Assembly: GCA_964390795.1 (NCBI GenBank)
Contig: CAYMLQ010000043.1
Coordinates: forward strand, 1 to 25,713
DNA length: 25,713 nt
Direction: 5' to 3'
Source of the DNA: CAYMLQ01 sp964390795
GTDB lineage: Bacteria; Verrucomicrobiota; Kiritimatiellia; RFP12; UBA1067
Under the pieces are notes generated by a model. It ran no database searches, was not told where the DNA came from, and saw only the letters and a program-made list of their open reading frames with translations. Positions 1 to 6,611 of this stretch are shown in pieces. The translations under genes and the position numbers were made by a program. Within the stretch, counting starts at the first letter, position 1. Each line of letters starts with the position of its first letter.

Positions 1-1
1 G

Positions 2-271
2 GTCGCGGGCTGGCGCACCGGGGCACAAATGGCTCGTCGCACCGGGACGGCTAATTCCTGGACAGTTGAACTCCAGTCGTTTGACGGAGTCAAGGCTGTT
101 GTAGCATGGTCGACGCAAGGCGAGGCGCAGATTCGGCTCCCCGACGGCTGGAGGGTCGCCATGAGAGAGGATCTGCGAGGCAGGATCTCTGAGGTAGGCA
201 CCGGGACGGCGACTATCGGGCTAGCTCCTTCCCTCTTCCACCAGGGGAACTGGAGACAACACAAGAACTAA
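2..271 (+). CDS. 3' end of an unidentified protein, possibly a carbohydrate-active enzyme C-terminal domain
   Basis: The frame is open from the first bases of the window to a TAA at 269-271, so this is probably the C-terminal ~89 residues of a gene starting outside. The reading includes VVAWSTQGEAQIRLPDGW, then EDLRG and TATIGLAPS. This pattern (an 'AW-T-GE' strand, a 'D-GW' turn, a 'DLRG' element and a final 'LAP' strand) resembles the beta-sandwich tail of many secreted glycoside hydrolases. That is recognition by eye of a weak pattern, not a firm family call. The stop lies about 10 bp from the 3' boundary of the minus-strand intron remnant, so the intron probably landed just downstream of this gene. 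It could still be a chance ORF. Confidence 0.4.
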   Translation, partial: VAGWRTGAQMARRTGTANSWTVELQSFDGVKAVVAWSTQGEAQIRLPDGWRVAMREDLRGRISEVGTGTATIGLAPSLFHQGNWRQHKN

Positions 272-280
272 ACCCGTGCG

Positions 281-940
281 ATCGGGACAGGGACGCCCCT
301 CCCACACCACTAATCGTACGGATCGCGTAATTAGCGGTTCGGCTGCTTATTGACAGAATGAACCGAGAAGGATGACTCCCGCCGAGCGGGTGAACCAGTC
401 GTCAGGCAGCGCCGCGCATACCGTGCCGTTCTTGCTGAGCCGCCAAGCGCCCTTGCGGGTGTTGCCGACCGCCACCGCCCATCTTCGGGCGGCGCCGCGC
501 TCCACGAGGTTGCTGACCCGTGTCCTCGGCAGTTTCCACTGTGTCCAGACGTACGCCCGGAGGCGTCGCCGTATCCAGTGGTCGAGCGTTCCGGCCAGCG
601 TCGCGCGGAGGCCGGGGCGGAAGTATCCGCCCCAGCCCCGCAGCAGGCTGTTCAGTTCGCCGACGACCGCCTCCAGACTCCGGCCCCTGCCGCGGGCCGT
701 CAGTTCGCGCACCTTCCTGCGGAACCGCAGGATGCTGTCCGCGTGGATGCCGGTGCGCGTCTTTCCCATGTGACGCGTGATACGGAAACCGAGGTACTTG
801 CTGTGCCACGGCCTTCCGGCCGAGCTTTTCTCCTCGTTGACCACCAGCTTGAGCCTGCCGGTGATAAAGCGGCTGACCGAGCGCTTGACCCGCTCAGCCG
901 CCTTGGGCGTCCGCACGTATAGTCGGGGCATTTGCGGTCA
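281..940 (-). mobile_element. Group II intron fragment (3' half, degenerate)
   Basis: On the minus strand a maturase C-terminus (ends 347) is followed by sequence matching the usual 3' end of a bacterial group II intron. It begins AGCCG (near 344), has a TAATTA loop flanked by CGC/CGCG, then GTGTGGGAGGGG and a short hairpin ending GTCCCGAT at about 281. These correspond to domains V and VI. The domain V stem pairs poorly and domain VI is short, so the ribozyme is probably dead. The 5' part of the intron and the catalytic part of its reverse transcriptase are absent. The fragment stops near 931-945, where the first copy of the hairpin repeat begins. Boundaries are approximate. Confidence 0.7.
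347..931 (-). pseudogene. ltrA: Truncated group II intron maturase (reverse transcriptase C-terminus)
   Basis: The ~194 readable residues match the end of group II intron-encoded proteins. LYVRTPKAAERVKRSV follows where the YADD box should be. Then come KLVVNEEKSS and KYLGFRI (end of the RT palm), RGWGGYFRPG and LDHWIRRRLRAYVWTQWK (thumb / maturase X domain), and RKGAWRLSKN near the C-terminus. The fingers, palm and the catalytic YADD are missing. Just upstream, a TAC-TGAC stretch gives an in-frame stop where 'YADD' would be expected, suggesting a frameshift as well as truncation. The apparent start at 931 is internal and not meaningful. No En/HNH domain follows. It cannot be an active reverse transcriptase. 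Confidence 0.85.
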
Positions 941-1136
941 GTATTCCCGGTCGAGACAGGCTGAGATCAAAGACAAATTTTGAACCGGTGGAGATCCACG
1001 ATGGTGAGACACGCCTATATGACGAGCCATAGGCGTTTCACCCGCCTCGTAGTCGGGCATCCAGCGGGACGCATCCGCCCGACGGCCACCGGCACCCCTT
1101 GCGTCGTTGCGCTGGGGTGCCCCGGCCGTCGGCGGT
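940..1136 (+). repeat. Hairpin-bearing direct repeat, copy 1
   Basis: This copy shares a common order of blocks with 1909-2100. The blocks are a TTCCCGG start (944), CAAAGACAAATTTTGA (968), GCCTATATGAC-AGCCATAG, and a long inverted repeat. The small hairpin is ACGCCTAT (1011-1018) against ATAGGCGT (1029-1036). The large one pairs CCGACGGCC (1079-1087) with GGCCGTCGG (1124-1132) and GGCACCCC (1091-1098) with GGGGTGCC (1114-1121), leaving a 15-nt loop. It abuts the truncated end of the maturase fragment. I do not recognise the element. Strand is arbitrary because the structure is near-symmetric. Confidence 0.8.
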
Positions 1137-1208
1137 CTTTAAGTAATGGTTGCATAACGTCGATCACCATACACGGTATCCCGCTGTGCGAGCGCTCGGG
1201 TTCTGCTG

Positions 1209-1481
1209 TCATCCGGGTTTTTCGACCAGTCGCCCGTTGATGTACTTGTGAAGGATGCTGGAGAGAAGCGTTTGGTACGGAAGCCCTTCATGCACTGCGG
1301 TCTTCTGCAAGCGAACAAGGTCGCGCTCGGCCATTCGGATGTTCACGCGCTTATCTTTTCGCAGAGTCGCGCGAGCCGCTTGACGGTAGCGCCCGGCCTC
1401 TTGCTGAAAATCCGGAATACGCTTCCATTCCCCCCGCTCTACGGAATCGAGCAGACTTTTCTCTTCTTGAGTCAGTTTCAT
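1209..1481 (-). CDS. Ribbon-helix-helix antitoxin (CopG/BrnA-like)
   Basis: 90 residues. The second half reads as a ribbon-helix-helix DNA-binding domain: beta strand RVNIRM (45-50), helix ERDLVRLQKTAVHEG (52-66), then PYQTLLSSILHKYINGRL (68-85). This matches CopG-type antitoxins paired with BrnT-like toxins, which bind the toxin and repress the shared promoter. The N-terminal half (EEKSLLDSVERGEW) is helical and probably contacts the toxin. The ATG overlaps the toxin stop as ATGA (1478-1481). It is preceded by a strong ribosome-binding site, GGAGGTGATTC, lying inside the last toxin codons. That suggests the antitoxin is translated more efficiently than the toxin. Toxin-first gene order is as in brnTA operons. 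Confidence 0.85.
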   Translation of the reverse strand: MKLTQEEKSLLDSVERGEWKRIPDFQQEAGRYRQAARATLRKDKRVNIRMAERDLVRLQKTAVHEGLPYQTLLSSILHKYINGRLVEKPG

Positions 1482-1759
1482 TCTGAATCACCTCCCAAAT
1501 ACTGTCGCGTCATTTTTCGGCTCGGTATGACCGTCTTGAGGAATATCACCTCGTCATTCTCGACAAAGGGCACGAGACAGGCATAGCCTTCCACATCGAC
1601 GATGAAAATCCGTTGGCCTGGGTACTGTCGCTGATTGGGATGTTCAATCGTGTCGAGCAAACCACCATGCGCCAGATGAAAGACCACGTCCTCGAACGTG
1701 AGGCCGCGTTCTTTTCTGAGCCACTCGTTCTTTTCGTCGTTCCAGTCGTACGGCTTCAT
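1478..1759 (-). CDS. brnT: BrnT/DUF497-like ribonuclease toxin
   Basis: 93 residues, normal for the family. It opens with YDWNDEKNEWLRKERGLTFEDV, the 'W-D--KN----K-G-SFE-A' signature of BrnT/DUF497 proteins. A central FIVDVEGYACLVPF strand pair follows, and the C-terminus VIPSRKMTRQYL matches the usual 'SARKATR-E---Y' end. BrnT toxins have a RelE-like fold and cleave RNA to stop translation; that function is inferred from the family. It is co-directional with, and overlaps, the antitoxin gene. No Shine-Dalgarno precedes the ATG. A well-spaced promoter puts the probable transcription start at or next to the ATG, so the toxin may be translated from a leaderless mRNA. A related DUF497 subfamily other than true BrnT is possible. 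Confidence 0.8.
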   Translation of the reverse strand: MKPYDWNDEKNEWLRKERGLTFEDVVFHLAHGGLLDTIEHPNQRQYPGQRIFIVDVEGYACLVPFVENDEVIFLKTVIPSRKMTRQYLGGDSE

Positions 1760-1765
1760 GGAACA

Positions 1766-1794
1766 AACATATCACAGTGTGTGCATTTTGGCAA
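1766..1794 (-). promoter_or_regulatory. Promoter of the toxin-antitoxin pair
   Basis: On the minus strand TTGCCA (1794-1789) and TATGTT (1771-1766) are separated by exactly 17 bp, a good sigma-70-type pair (5/6 and 4/6 matches). The -10 ends 6 bp before the toxin ATG at 1759, so the transcript would have essentially no leader. Confidence 0.55.
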
Positions 1795-1802
1795 CACCGT
1801 GA
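1772..1802. promoter_or_regulatory. Candidate autoregulatory operator of the TA operon
   Basis: TCACAGTGT (1772-1780) and ACACCGTGA (1794-1802) form an inverted repeat with 8 of 9 positions matching, separated by 13 bp. It covers the -35 and the spacer of the TA promoter. Ribbon-helix-helix antitoxins typically bind such short paired half-sites to repress their own promoter. Assignment to this antitoxin is inference. Confidence 0.45.
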
Positions 1803-1848
1803 ATTATCTGCGAGTATCGGAGTCCGCATCCCCTTGTTCGCCTCGAAC

Positions 1849-1908
1849 CAAAGACAAATTTTTTTGGGGGGGCTCTCCCCCGGCAGGATATCGGGCGCTA
1901 GTGAGACC
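1849..1908 (+). repeat. Partial third copy of the repeat's AT-rich block
   Basis: CAAAGACAAATTTT at 1849-1862 is identical to the block at 968-981 and 1937-1950. Here it is followed by a G run and CTCTCCCCC, giving a different GC-rich hairpin, rather than by the long palindrome. It may be a truncated or related copy next to copy 2. Confidence 0.5.
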
Positions 1909-2100
1909 GGTTTTCCCGGGTCGCGAGCGGCCCCGACAAAGACAAATTTTGACCGGCGGAGAACCCCAAACGGTGCGATATGGCCTATATGACAAGCCAT
2001 AGTCGTTCCACCAGTCATCTCATCTTTCTTCATTGCCCCGCTCGACGGCCCCTGGCACCCCCTGCGTCGTATGCGCTGGGGTGCCCCGGCCGTCGGCGGT
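1909..2100 (+). repeat. Hairpin-bearing direct repeat, copy 2
   Basis: This is the second copy, in the same orientation as 940-1136 and starting 969 bp later. Matching blocks are TTCCCGGGTCG (1913), CAAAGACAAATTTTGA (1937), GCCTATATGACAAGCCATAG (1983-2002), and the large palindrome. In the palindrome CGACGGCC (2043-2050) pairs with GGCCGTCG (2088-2095), and GGCACCCC (2054-2061) with GGGGTGCC (2078-2085). The stem sequence and the loop core GCGTCGT are conserved, while the single-stranded stretch between has diverged. The small hairpin is partly lost. This suggests selection or copying by structure. Confidence 0.8.
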
Positions 2101-2138
2101 GTGAAAAGCCGTCCATTGTCGGCAAGGCCTTCCGACGC

Positions 2139-2168
2139 GTCCTAGGCTGTCCTAGGCCTTCCTAGACC
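2139..2168 (+). repeat. Three 10-bp tandem repeats
   Basis: GTCCTAGGCT, GTCCTAGGCC and TTCCTAGACC follow one another with a strict 10-bp period. Each carries CCTAG, and the first two the palindrome CCTAGG. One-turn spacing could suit a DNA-binding protein, but it lies in non-coding DNA with no gene nearby to assign it to. Confidence 0.6.
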
Positions 2169-2637
2169 CTTGCGCCTTGACTCTGTTGGTTCCACGGTGA
2201 TACGCTCCGGACATACGGTTTAAGCAGGCGTTATCTTGCTCCGAGAGCGTCCCCAATCGGGCCGTTTTTAGCGCTTCAGGGCTCAAATTGGAGGTTTGCC
2301 GTGTTAAGGAGTGCGCAACATGCTGACAGCGAACGGGTTGAGCCATGATTACGGGTCTGGTTTGATTGGCATCGTGAGTCATCTGCGTCCTTTTATGTGA
2401 CCATAACTAAGGACTTTTCGGCAGTGGTATGACTCAACGCGAAGGCCGGGACAGAGAGAACCTGACCTGCCCAAACCCCTCGACATCCTGCGGCTCGGTG
2501 TTGCTCAACCGTTCACAACGGGGACAGGAGCGTCCCCGCTCCCAGCGCTACGCGCACACGACGCGCGTCCCTCTATCCCCCTGCCACCAACTGCCGGCTT
2601 GGTCGGCTTAGTTCAACAGGTGTGCTTAGCGAAGAAG
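2169..2637. other. Intergenic region without a supported gene
   Basis: I see no convincing gene here; possible short ORFs on both strands have no recognisable motif or ribosome-binding site. One structured spot stands out at 2520-2542. GGGGAC (2520-2525) can pair with GTCCCC (2532-2537), or alternatively GGAGCG (2527-2532) with CGCTCC (2537-2542). No T run follows on either side, so it is not a convincing terminator for the phosphate operon. It may be a small palindromic repeat. Confidence 0.5.
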
Positions 2638-3345
2638 TCAGCTCGCGCTCTTCTCGATATGGGCAAAAGGCCGCTTGACCAGGCGCTTCTGGTCGGCATG
2701 ATGCCGCACATCCACACCCTCCACGACGAAGATCGCATTCTCGGCGATGTTAGTCGCGTGATCCCCGATGCGCTCGAGGTAGCGGGAGATCAGAAACAGA
2801 TCGAGCGCACGTGGCACGGCAGCCGGGTCTTGCGTCATATAGGCGGTTATGACTTCGGCCATCTTCGCTTTGAGCGCGTCCAGACGGTCATCGCGAAGAA
2901 GAACCTCGCGGGCCAGTTCGGCGTTCCGGTTGACGAATGCGCGGAGGCTGTCTCGGACCATGCCGCGGGCGACCGGAGCCATCTCGGGGATGATCTCGAA
3001 CGGCTTCAACGGGGCAGCCTCCAAGAGGTGCTCCGCCTTCCGCACAATGTTCACGGCCTCATCGGCAAGACGCTCCAGTTCCGTATTCGTTTTGGCGGCG
3101 CCCATGATGAAACGCAGATCGCCGGCTGCGGGCTGGTTCAGGGCGATCAGCTTCAGGCAGATCTCATCGATCTCCACCTGCATCTGATTCACGAGTTCTT
3201 CGCGCTCATAGACCGGAGAGATCGCAGCGGCATCGCGCTCGACCACCGATCTGACCGCATCGGCGATCATGACTTCAGCCATCGCACTCATCTTCATGAG
3301 ATGGCTTTTCAGTCCCTGCAATTGTTCATCGAAATGACGTTCCAT
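2638..3345 (-). CDS. phoU: Phosphate signalling protein PhoU
   Basis: 235 residues, the standard PhoU length. The protein is all helical, with the two repeated metal-binding motifs of the family: LERLADEAVNIVRKAE (about 91-106) and YLERIGDHATNIAENA (about 189-204). PhoU links the Pst transporter to the PhoR/PhoB two-component system and damps phosphate uptake when phosphate is plentiful; that role comes from the family. The ATG at 3345 is preceded by AAGGCGG, and the gene starts 11 bp after the second pstB, so it is the last gene of the pst operon. No phoB or phoR is in the window. The C-terminal HIEKSAS tail is unremarkable. Confidence 0.95.
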   Translation of the reverse strand: MERHFDEQLQGLKSHLMKMSAMAEVMIADAVRSVVERDAAAISPVYEREELVNQMQVEIDEICLKLIALNQPAAGDLRFIMGAAKTNTELERLADEAVNIVRKAEHLLEAAPLKPFEIIPEMAPVARGMVRDSLRAFVNRNAELAREVLLRDDRLDALKAKMAEVITAYMTQDPAAVPRALDLFLISRYLERIGDHATNIAENAIFVVEGVDVRHHADQKRLVKRPFAHIEKSAS

Positions 3346-3356
3346 GTGCTTCCGCC

Positions 3357-4118
3357 TTATCCGTATCGTCCGCTGATGTAATCCTGTGTCCGTTTGTCGA
3401 GGGGCGTCGTGAAAATATCCGCCGTCACGCCGAATTCTATCATTTCCCCCAACAGCATGTAACCCGAATAATCGGAGATGCGCGCGGCCTGCTGCATGTT
3501 GTGGGTCACGATCACGATCGTGTACTGCTTCTTCAGCTCAAGCATCAGCTCTTCGATCTTGGCCGTCGAGATCGGGTCGAGCGCAGAGCAGGGCTCGTCC
3601 ATCAGGATCACTTCCGGCTCCACGGCGAGCAGGCGGGCCACGCACAGCCGCTGCTGCTGGTCGAGCGGCAATGCCAGCGCCGGCTCGTGCAGTTTGTCCT
3701 TAAGCTGATCCCACAGCCACGCGCCCTTGAGGCTGCGCTCGACGGTCTCTTCGAGCGCCCGGCGGTTCGTCAGCCCGGCCACGCGCAGCCCGAAGGTGAC
3801 GTTATCATAAATCGACAGCGGAAACGGATTCGGTCGCTGGAACACCATGCCCACCCGTTTCCGGAGCACGCAGACATCGGTGCCCAACGCATAAATGTCC
3901 TGCCCATCGAACAGGATCGAACCCGTGATCCTCACGCCGGGGATCAGGTCGTTCATCCGGTTAAGCGTGCGCAGCAGCGTGGACTTGCCGCATCCCGACG
4001 GGCCGATCAGCGCCGTGATGTGGCGCCCTTTGACGGTCATGGGGACGTGCTTCAAGGCGTGGAAATCGCCATAGTACAAATCCAGATTCTGTACGCTAAA
4101 GACCGTGTCTGTGCTCAT
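3357..4118 (-). CDS. pstB: Phosphate ABC transporter ATPase PstB, second copy (degenerate signature motif)
   Basis: 253 residues from the ATG at 4118, which overlaps the upstream pstB stop as ATGA; a longer reading upstream only shadows that gene. Walker A is GPSGCGKST (39-47). The Q-loop is FQRPNPFP with Gln94 present. Walker B is VILMDEPCSALDP, and the switch His is in VTHN (His206). The ABC signature, normally LSGGQ, reads LPLDQ (150-154), although the following QQR is kept. This NBD should therefore bind ATP normally with its own half-site but offer a poor signature to its partner. It energises phosphate import through PstA/PstC. Pairing with the adjacent, differently altered PstB is inferred. 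Confidence 0.95.
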   Translation of the reverse strand: MSTDTVFSVQNLDLYYGDFHALKHVPMTVKGRHITALIGPSGCGKSTLLRTLNRMNDLIPGVRITGSILFDGQDIYALGTDVCVLRKRVGMVFQRPNPFPLSIYDNVTFGLRVAGLTNRRALEETVERSLKGAWLWDQLKDKLHEPALALPLDQQQRLCVARLLAVEPEVILMDEPCSALDPISTAKIEELMLELKKQYTIVIVTHNMQQAARISDYSGYMLLGEMIEFGVTADIFTTPLDKRTQDYISGRYG

Positions 4119-4888
4119 CCGAACCTGCCCGTCACATAGTCGTTCGTCCGTTTGTCGTCCGGCACGGTGAAGATCTTCTCGGTCAATCCGTGTTCGACCA
4201 ACTCCCCCTGCAGAAAGAACGCCGTATCGTCGGCCACGCGTGCGGCCTGTTTCGTGTTGTTGGTGACGAGGATGATCGTGTACCTCTCCTTGAGAACCGC
4301 CAGCGCGTCCTCGATCTTGGCCGTCGAGATCGGGTCGAGGCCCGAACAGGGCTCGTCGAGCAGGATGACCTCCAACTCCTCCATCGCCAGCACCCGGGCC
4401 AGGCACAGGCGCTGCTGCTGGCCACCGGAGAGCCGCAGGCCGGACATCTGGAGCCGGTCCTTGACCTCGTCCCAGAGAAAGGCCGCCTTGAGGCTGCGCT
4501 CGACGATCTCCTCCAGCCGAGCCCGCCGCCGAATGCCCGACAGCCGCGGCCCGTAGACCACGTTCTCGGCGATGCTCATCGGCAGCGCCACCGGCAGCGC
4601 GAACAGCATCCCCACGCGTTTGCGCAGCTTGACCACGTCAAACGCCGGATGGTAAATGTCCTCCCCGTCCAGCAGCACCTGTCCTTCGACGTGGGTGTCC
4701 GGCGTCAGATCGTTCAGCCGGTTGAGCGCCCTGAGAAACGTGGTCTTGCCCGCGCCGGCAGGGCCGATGATCCCGAGAATACGGTTCGCCGGAATCTCCA
4801 GCGTAATCCCCCTCAACGCGTCCTCCTTGCCCTGGAAGACCCTGAAGTTCTTGACCGCGATCTTGACCGTGTTGGGCGAGCCGCTCAT
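4115..4888 (-). CDS. pstB: Phosphate ABC transporter ATPase PstB, first copy (Q-loop and H-loop altered)
   Basis: 257 residues. Walker A is GPAGAGKTT (42-50), the signature LSGGQ (153-157) is intact, and Walker B is VILLDEPCSGLDP with the catalytic Glu179. Two normally invariant residues are changed. The Q-loop FQ-PNPFP has become FALPVALP (Ala97 for Gln), and the switch His of VTHN has become Asn (VTNN, Asn210). It shares overall layout with the second PstB, including PISTAKIE and the DKRTNDY-TGRFG C-terminus, so the two arose by duplication. The ATG overlaps the pstA stop by 4 bp (ATGA), and the gene's own stop overlaps the next pstB, implying translational coupling and near equal amounts. 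Confidence 0.95.
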   Translation of the reverse strand: MSGSPNTVKIAVKNFRVFQGKEDALRGITLEIPANRILGIIGPAGAGKTTFLRALNRLNDLTPDTHVEGQVLLDGEDIYHPAFDVVKLRKRVGMLFALPVALPMSIAENVVYGPRLSGIRRRARLEEIVERSLKAAFLWDEVKDRLQMSGLRLSGGQQQRLCLARVLAMEELEVILLDEPCSGLDPISTAKIEDALAVLKERYTIILVTNNTKQAARVADDTAFFLQGELVEHGLTEKIFTVPDDKRTNDYVTGRFG

Positions 4889-5724
4889 TTGGACCTCTTC
4901 GCGATAAAGCGGTGCATCATGCTGTAGGCTAAGAGATTCACCAGCACCACGGAGATGATGAGCACCGCCGCCGTCGCATATGCGTTTTCATTGGAGATGC
5001 CCTCGCGCGCCAAGATGTAGAAATGCACCGACATCGTCCGCACGGAATCGAAAACCGTCATCGGCATCCGCAGCGACGAGCCGGCCGTGAAGATCACTGC
5101 CGCCGTTTCGCCGATGGACCGTCCGATGCCCAAGATCACCCCCGTGACAATACCGGGAAGGGCGTTCGGCAGCACCACTTTGAGCACGGTCTCCCAGCGC
5201 GTGGCGCCCAGCGAGAAGCTGACCTCGCGGTAGGCGTTCGGCACGGACCTGATGGCCTCCTCGGAGGTGCGGATAATGGTCGGCAGAACCATGATCGCCA
5301 GCGTCAGCGCACCGGAAAGCAGGCACCACCCCATCTTCAGCATCACCACAAAAAAGATGAAGCCGAACAGTCCGAAAATAATGGACGGGATGCCCGCCAG
5401 GCAGTCGGTTCCGAAACGCAGGGCGCGCGTGAGCGGATTCTCGCGCGTGTACTCCGTCAAGTACACGGCGGTTCCCACGCCCAGCGGCAGCGCGATGGCG
5501 ATGGCCAGCAGCGGCAGCAGCACCGTCCCCACCAGCGTGGGCAGGATGCCGCCCGCCTTGCCCATGTCCTTGGGAGCGGAGGAGAGGAACTCCCAGGTCA
5601 ACCCGGGCAGACCCTTGACCAAAACGAAGGCGATGATGAACACCAGTACGACCACCGTCAGCAACGTCGCGGCGCCCAGAATGAGAACTGCCAGAGCCTG
5701 CGTGATCTTGGGGGGAACTCTCAC
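4885..5724 (-). CDS. pstA: Phosphate ABC transporter permease PstA
   Basis: 279 residues with about six hydrophobic segments, the first at about 10-38 (LAVLILGAATLLTVVVLVFI). The cytoplasmic coupling 'EAA' loop reads YREVSFSLGATRWETVLKVV, followed by LPNALPGIVTGVILGIGRSIGETAA, typical of PstA. It forms the membrane channel with PstC and docks on the PstB ATPases. Translation starts at a GTG overlapping the pstC stop (GTGA, 5721-5724); I see no better ATG in frame. The stop overlaps the first pstB. GAGGILPT-like text before the second segment (GKAGGILPTLVGT) is a further family mark. Confidence 0.95.
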   Translation of the reverse strand: MRVPPKITQALAVLILGAATLLTVVVLVFIIAFVLVKGLPGLTWEFLSSAPKDMGKAGGILPTLVGTVLLPLLAIAIALPLGVGTAVYLTEYTRENPLTRALRFGTDCLAGIPSIIFGLFGFIFFVVMLKMGWCLLSGALTLAIMVLPTIIRTSEEAIRSVPNAYREVSFSLGATRWETVLKVVLPNALPGIVTGVILGIGRSIGETAAVIFTAGSSLRMPMTVFDSVRTMSVHFYILAREGISNENAYATAAVLIISVVLVNLLAYSMMHRFIAKRSK

Positions 5725-6578
5725 CGCTTGCCCCCCTTGCCCTTCATGGCCGACAGAGCGATGGCGTTCAGGATCATGATGACCACAAAGAGCACCACGC
5801 CCGTCGCGAAGAGCGCCTCGCGGGCCATGCCGGTCGCATTGGCCATCTCAAGCGCGATGTTGGCGGTCAGCGTGCGCACCGGATCCGTAACCGCGTGCGG
5901 TATTCTGACCGTGTTTCCCGCCACCATAATGACCGCCATGGTCTCGCCCAACGCCCGCCCCATCGCCAGAATGACGCTGGCGATGATGCCAGACCGCGCA
6001 GCCTTGAGCGTCACCATGTGGACGCTCTGCCAACGGGTCGCGCCAAGCGCCAACGCGCCTTCCCGGTACGAGTTGGGAACAGCGGCAATGGCGTCTGTGG
6101 AGATGCTGATGACCGTGGGCAGAACCATGATCCCAAGGATCACCGAGGCCGCCAACACCGAAAGCCCGGGCCCGCCCAGATGCGCCCGGATAAAGGGAGC
6201 CAAGACCATCACGCCCAAGAAACCGAACACGACGGAAGGGATTCCCGCAAGCAACTCGATCGTCGGCTTAATCACGCGCGTCAGCGGCCGCGGCAGAAAC
6301 TCATTCATGAAAATCGCTCCGGCAATCCCCAGCGGAGCGCCGATCAGCATGGCACCGAAGGTCACGTAAAGCGACGATACGATCATCGGGTAGATGCCGT
6401 ACTGCCCCACCTGCGGATTCCACGTTGAGGAGAAGAGGAAGTCCCCGACCCCCACCTTCAGCATGAAAGGGAAGCCCTCTTTGAAGATGAAGACCGCGAT
6501 CAGCAGCAAACTGGCGAGCGCCGAAAAGGCCACCACCGACAGAATGCTCTTGGCTATGGTTTCACCGTTGATTTTCAT
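5721..6578 (-). CDS. pstC: Phosphate ABC transporter permease PstC
   Basis: 285 residues, somewhat shorter than the E. coli protein, with about six membrane segments. Family marks are the N-terminal segment SILSVVAFSALASLLLIAVF, the periplasmic SSTWNPQVGQYGIYPMIVSS stretch, IELLAGIPSVVFGFLG, and the coupling loop YREGALALGATRWQSV followed by LAMGRALGETMAV. It pairs with PstA to form the phosphate channel. The start is an ATG at 6578, 33 bp after the pstS stop, with a GGAG upstream at slightly long spacing. It is the first of four genes joined by 4-bp overlaps. Confidence 0.95.
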   Translation of the reverse strand: MKINGETIAKSILSVVAFSALASLLLIAVFIFKEGFPFMLKVGVGDFLFSSTWNPQVGQYGIYPMIVSSLYVTFGAMLIGAPLGIAGAIFMNEFLPRPLTRVIKPTIELLAGIPSVVFGFLGVMVLAPFIRAHLGGPGLSVLAASVILGIMVLPTVISISTDAIAAVPNSYREGALALGATRWQSVHMVTLKAARSGIIASVILAMGRALGETMAVIMVAGNTVRIPHAVTDPVRTLTANIALEMANATGMAREALFATGVVLFVVIMILNAIALSAMKGKGGKR

Positions 6579-6611
6579 GGGGGGACCGACTCCAACGCAG
6601 CCGAAACGGGT

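Noticed and set aside
1644..2033. Minus-strand ORF of 129 codons across repeat copy 2 and the TA promoter
   Set aside because: It overlaps the better supported toxin gene and its promoter, and consists largely of repeat sequence.
940..2100. Repeats as integron attC sites around a TA cassette
   Set aside because: TA cassettes between attC sites would fit, but I could not find the conserved GTTRRRY / RYYYAAC core sites in either copy, and no integrase is present.
2152..2382. Minus-strand ORF of 76 codons
   Set aside because: No recognisable motif, no clear ribosome site, and its end runs into the 10-bp tandem repeats; looks non-coding.
2520..2542. Hairpin as terminator of the pst operon
   Set aside because: Stems are short and mutually exclusive, and there is no T run on the minus strand after them.
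4119..4406. 96-codon N-terminal extension of the second pstB
   Set aside because: It is out-of-frame reading of the first pstB; the ATG at 4118 gives a normal-length PstB with an ATGA overlap.
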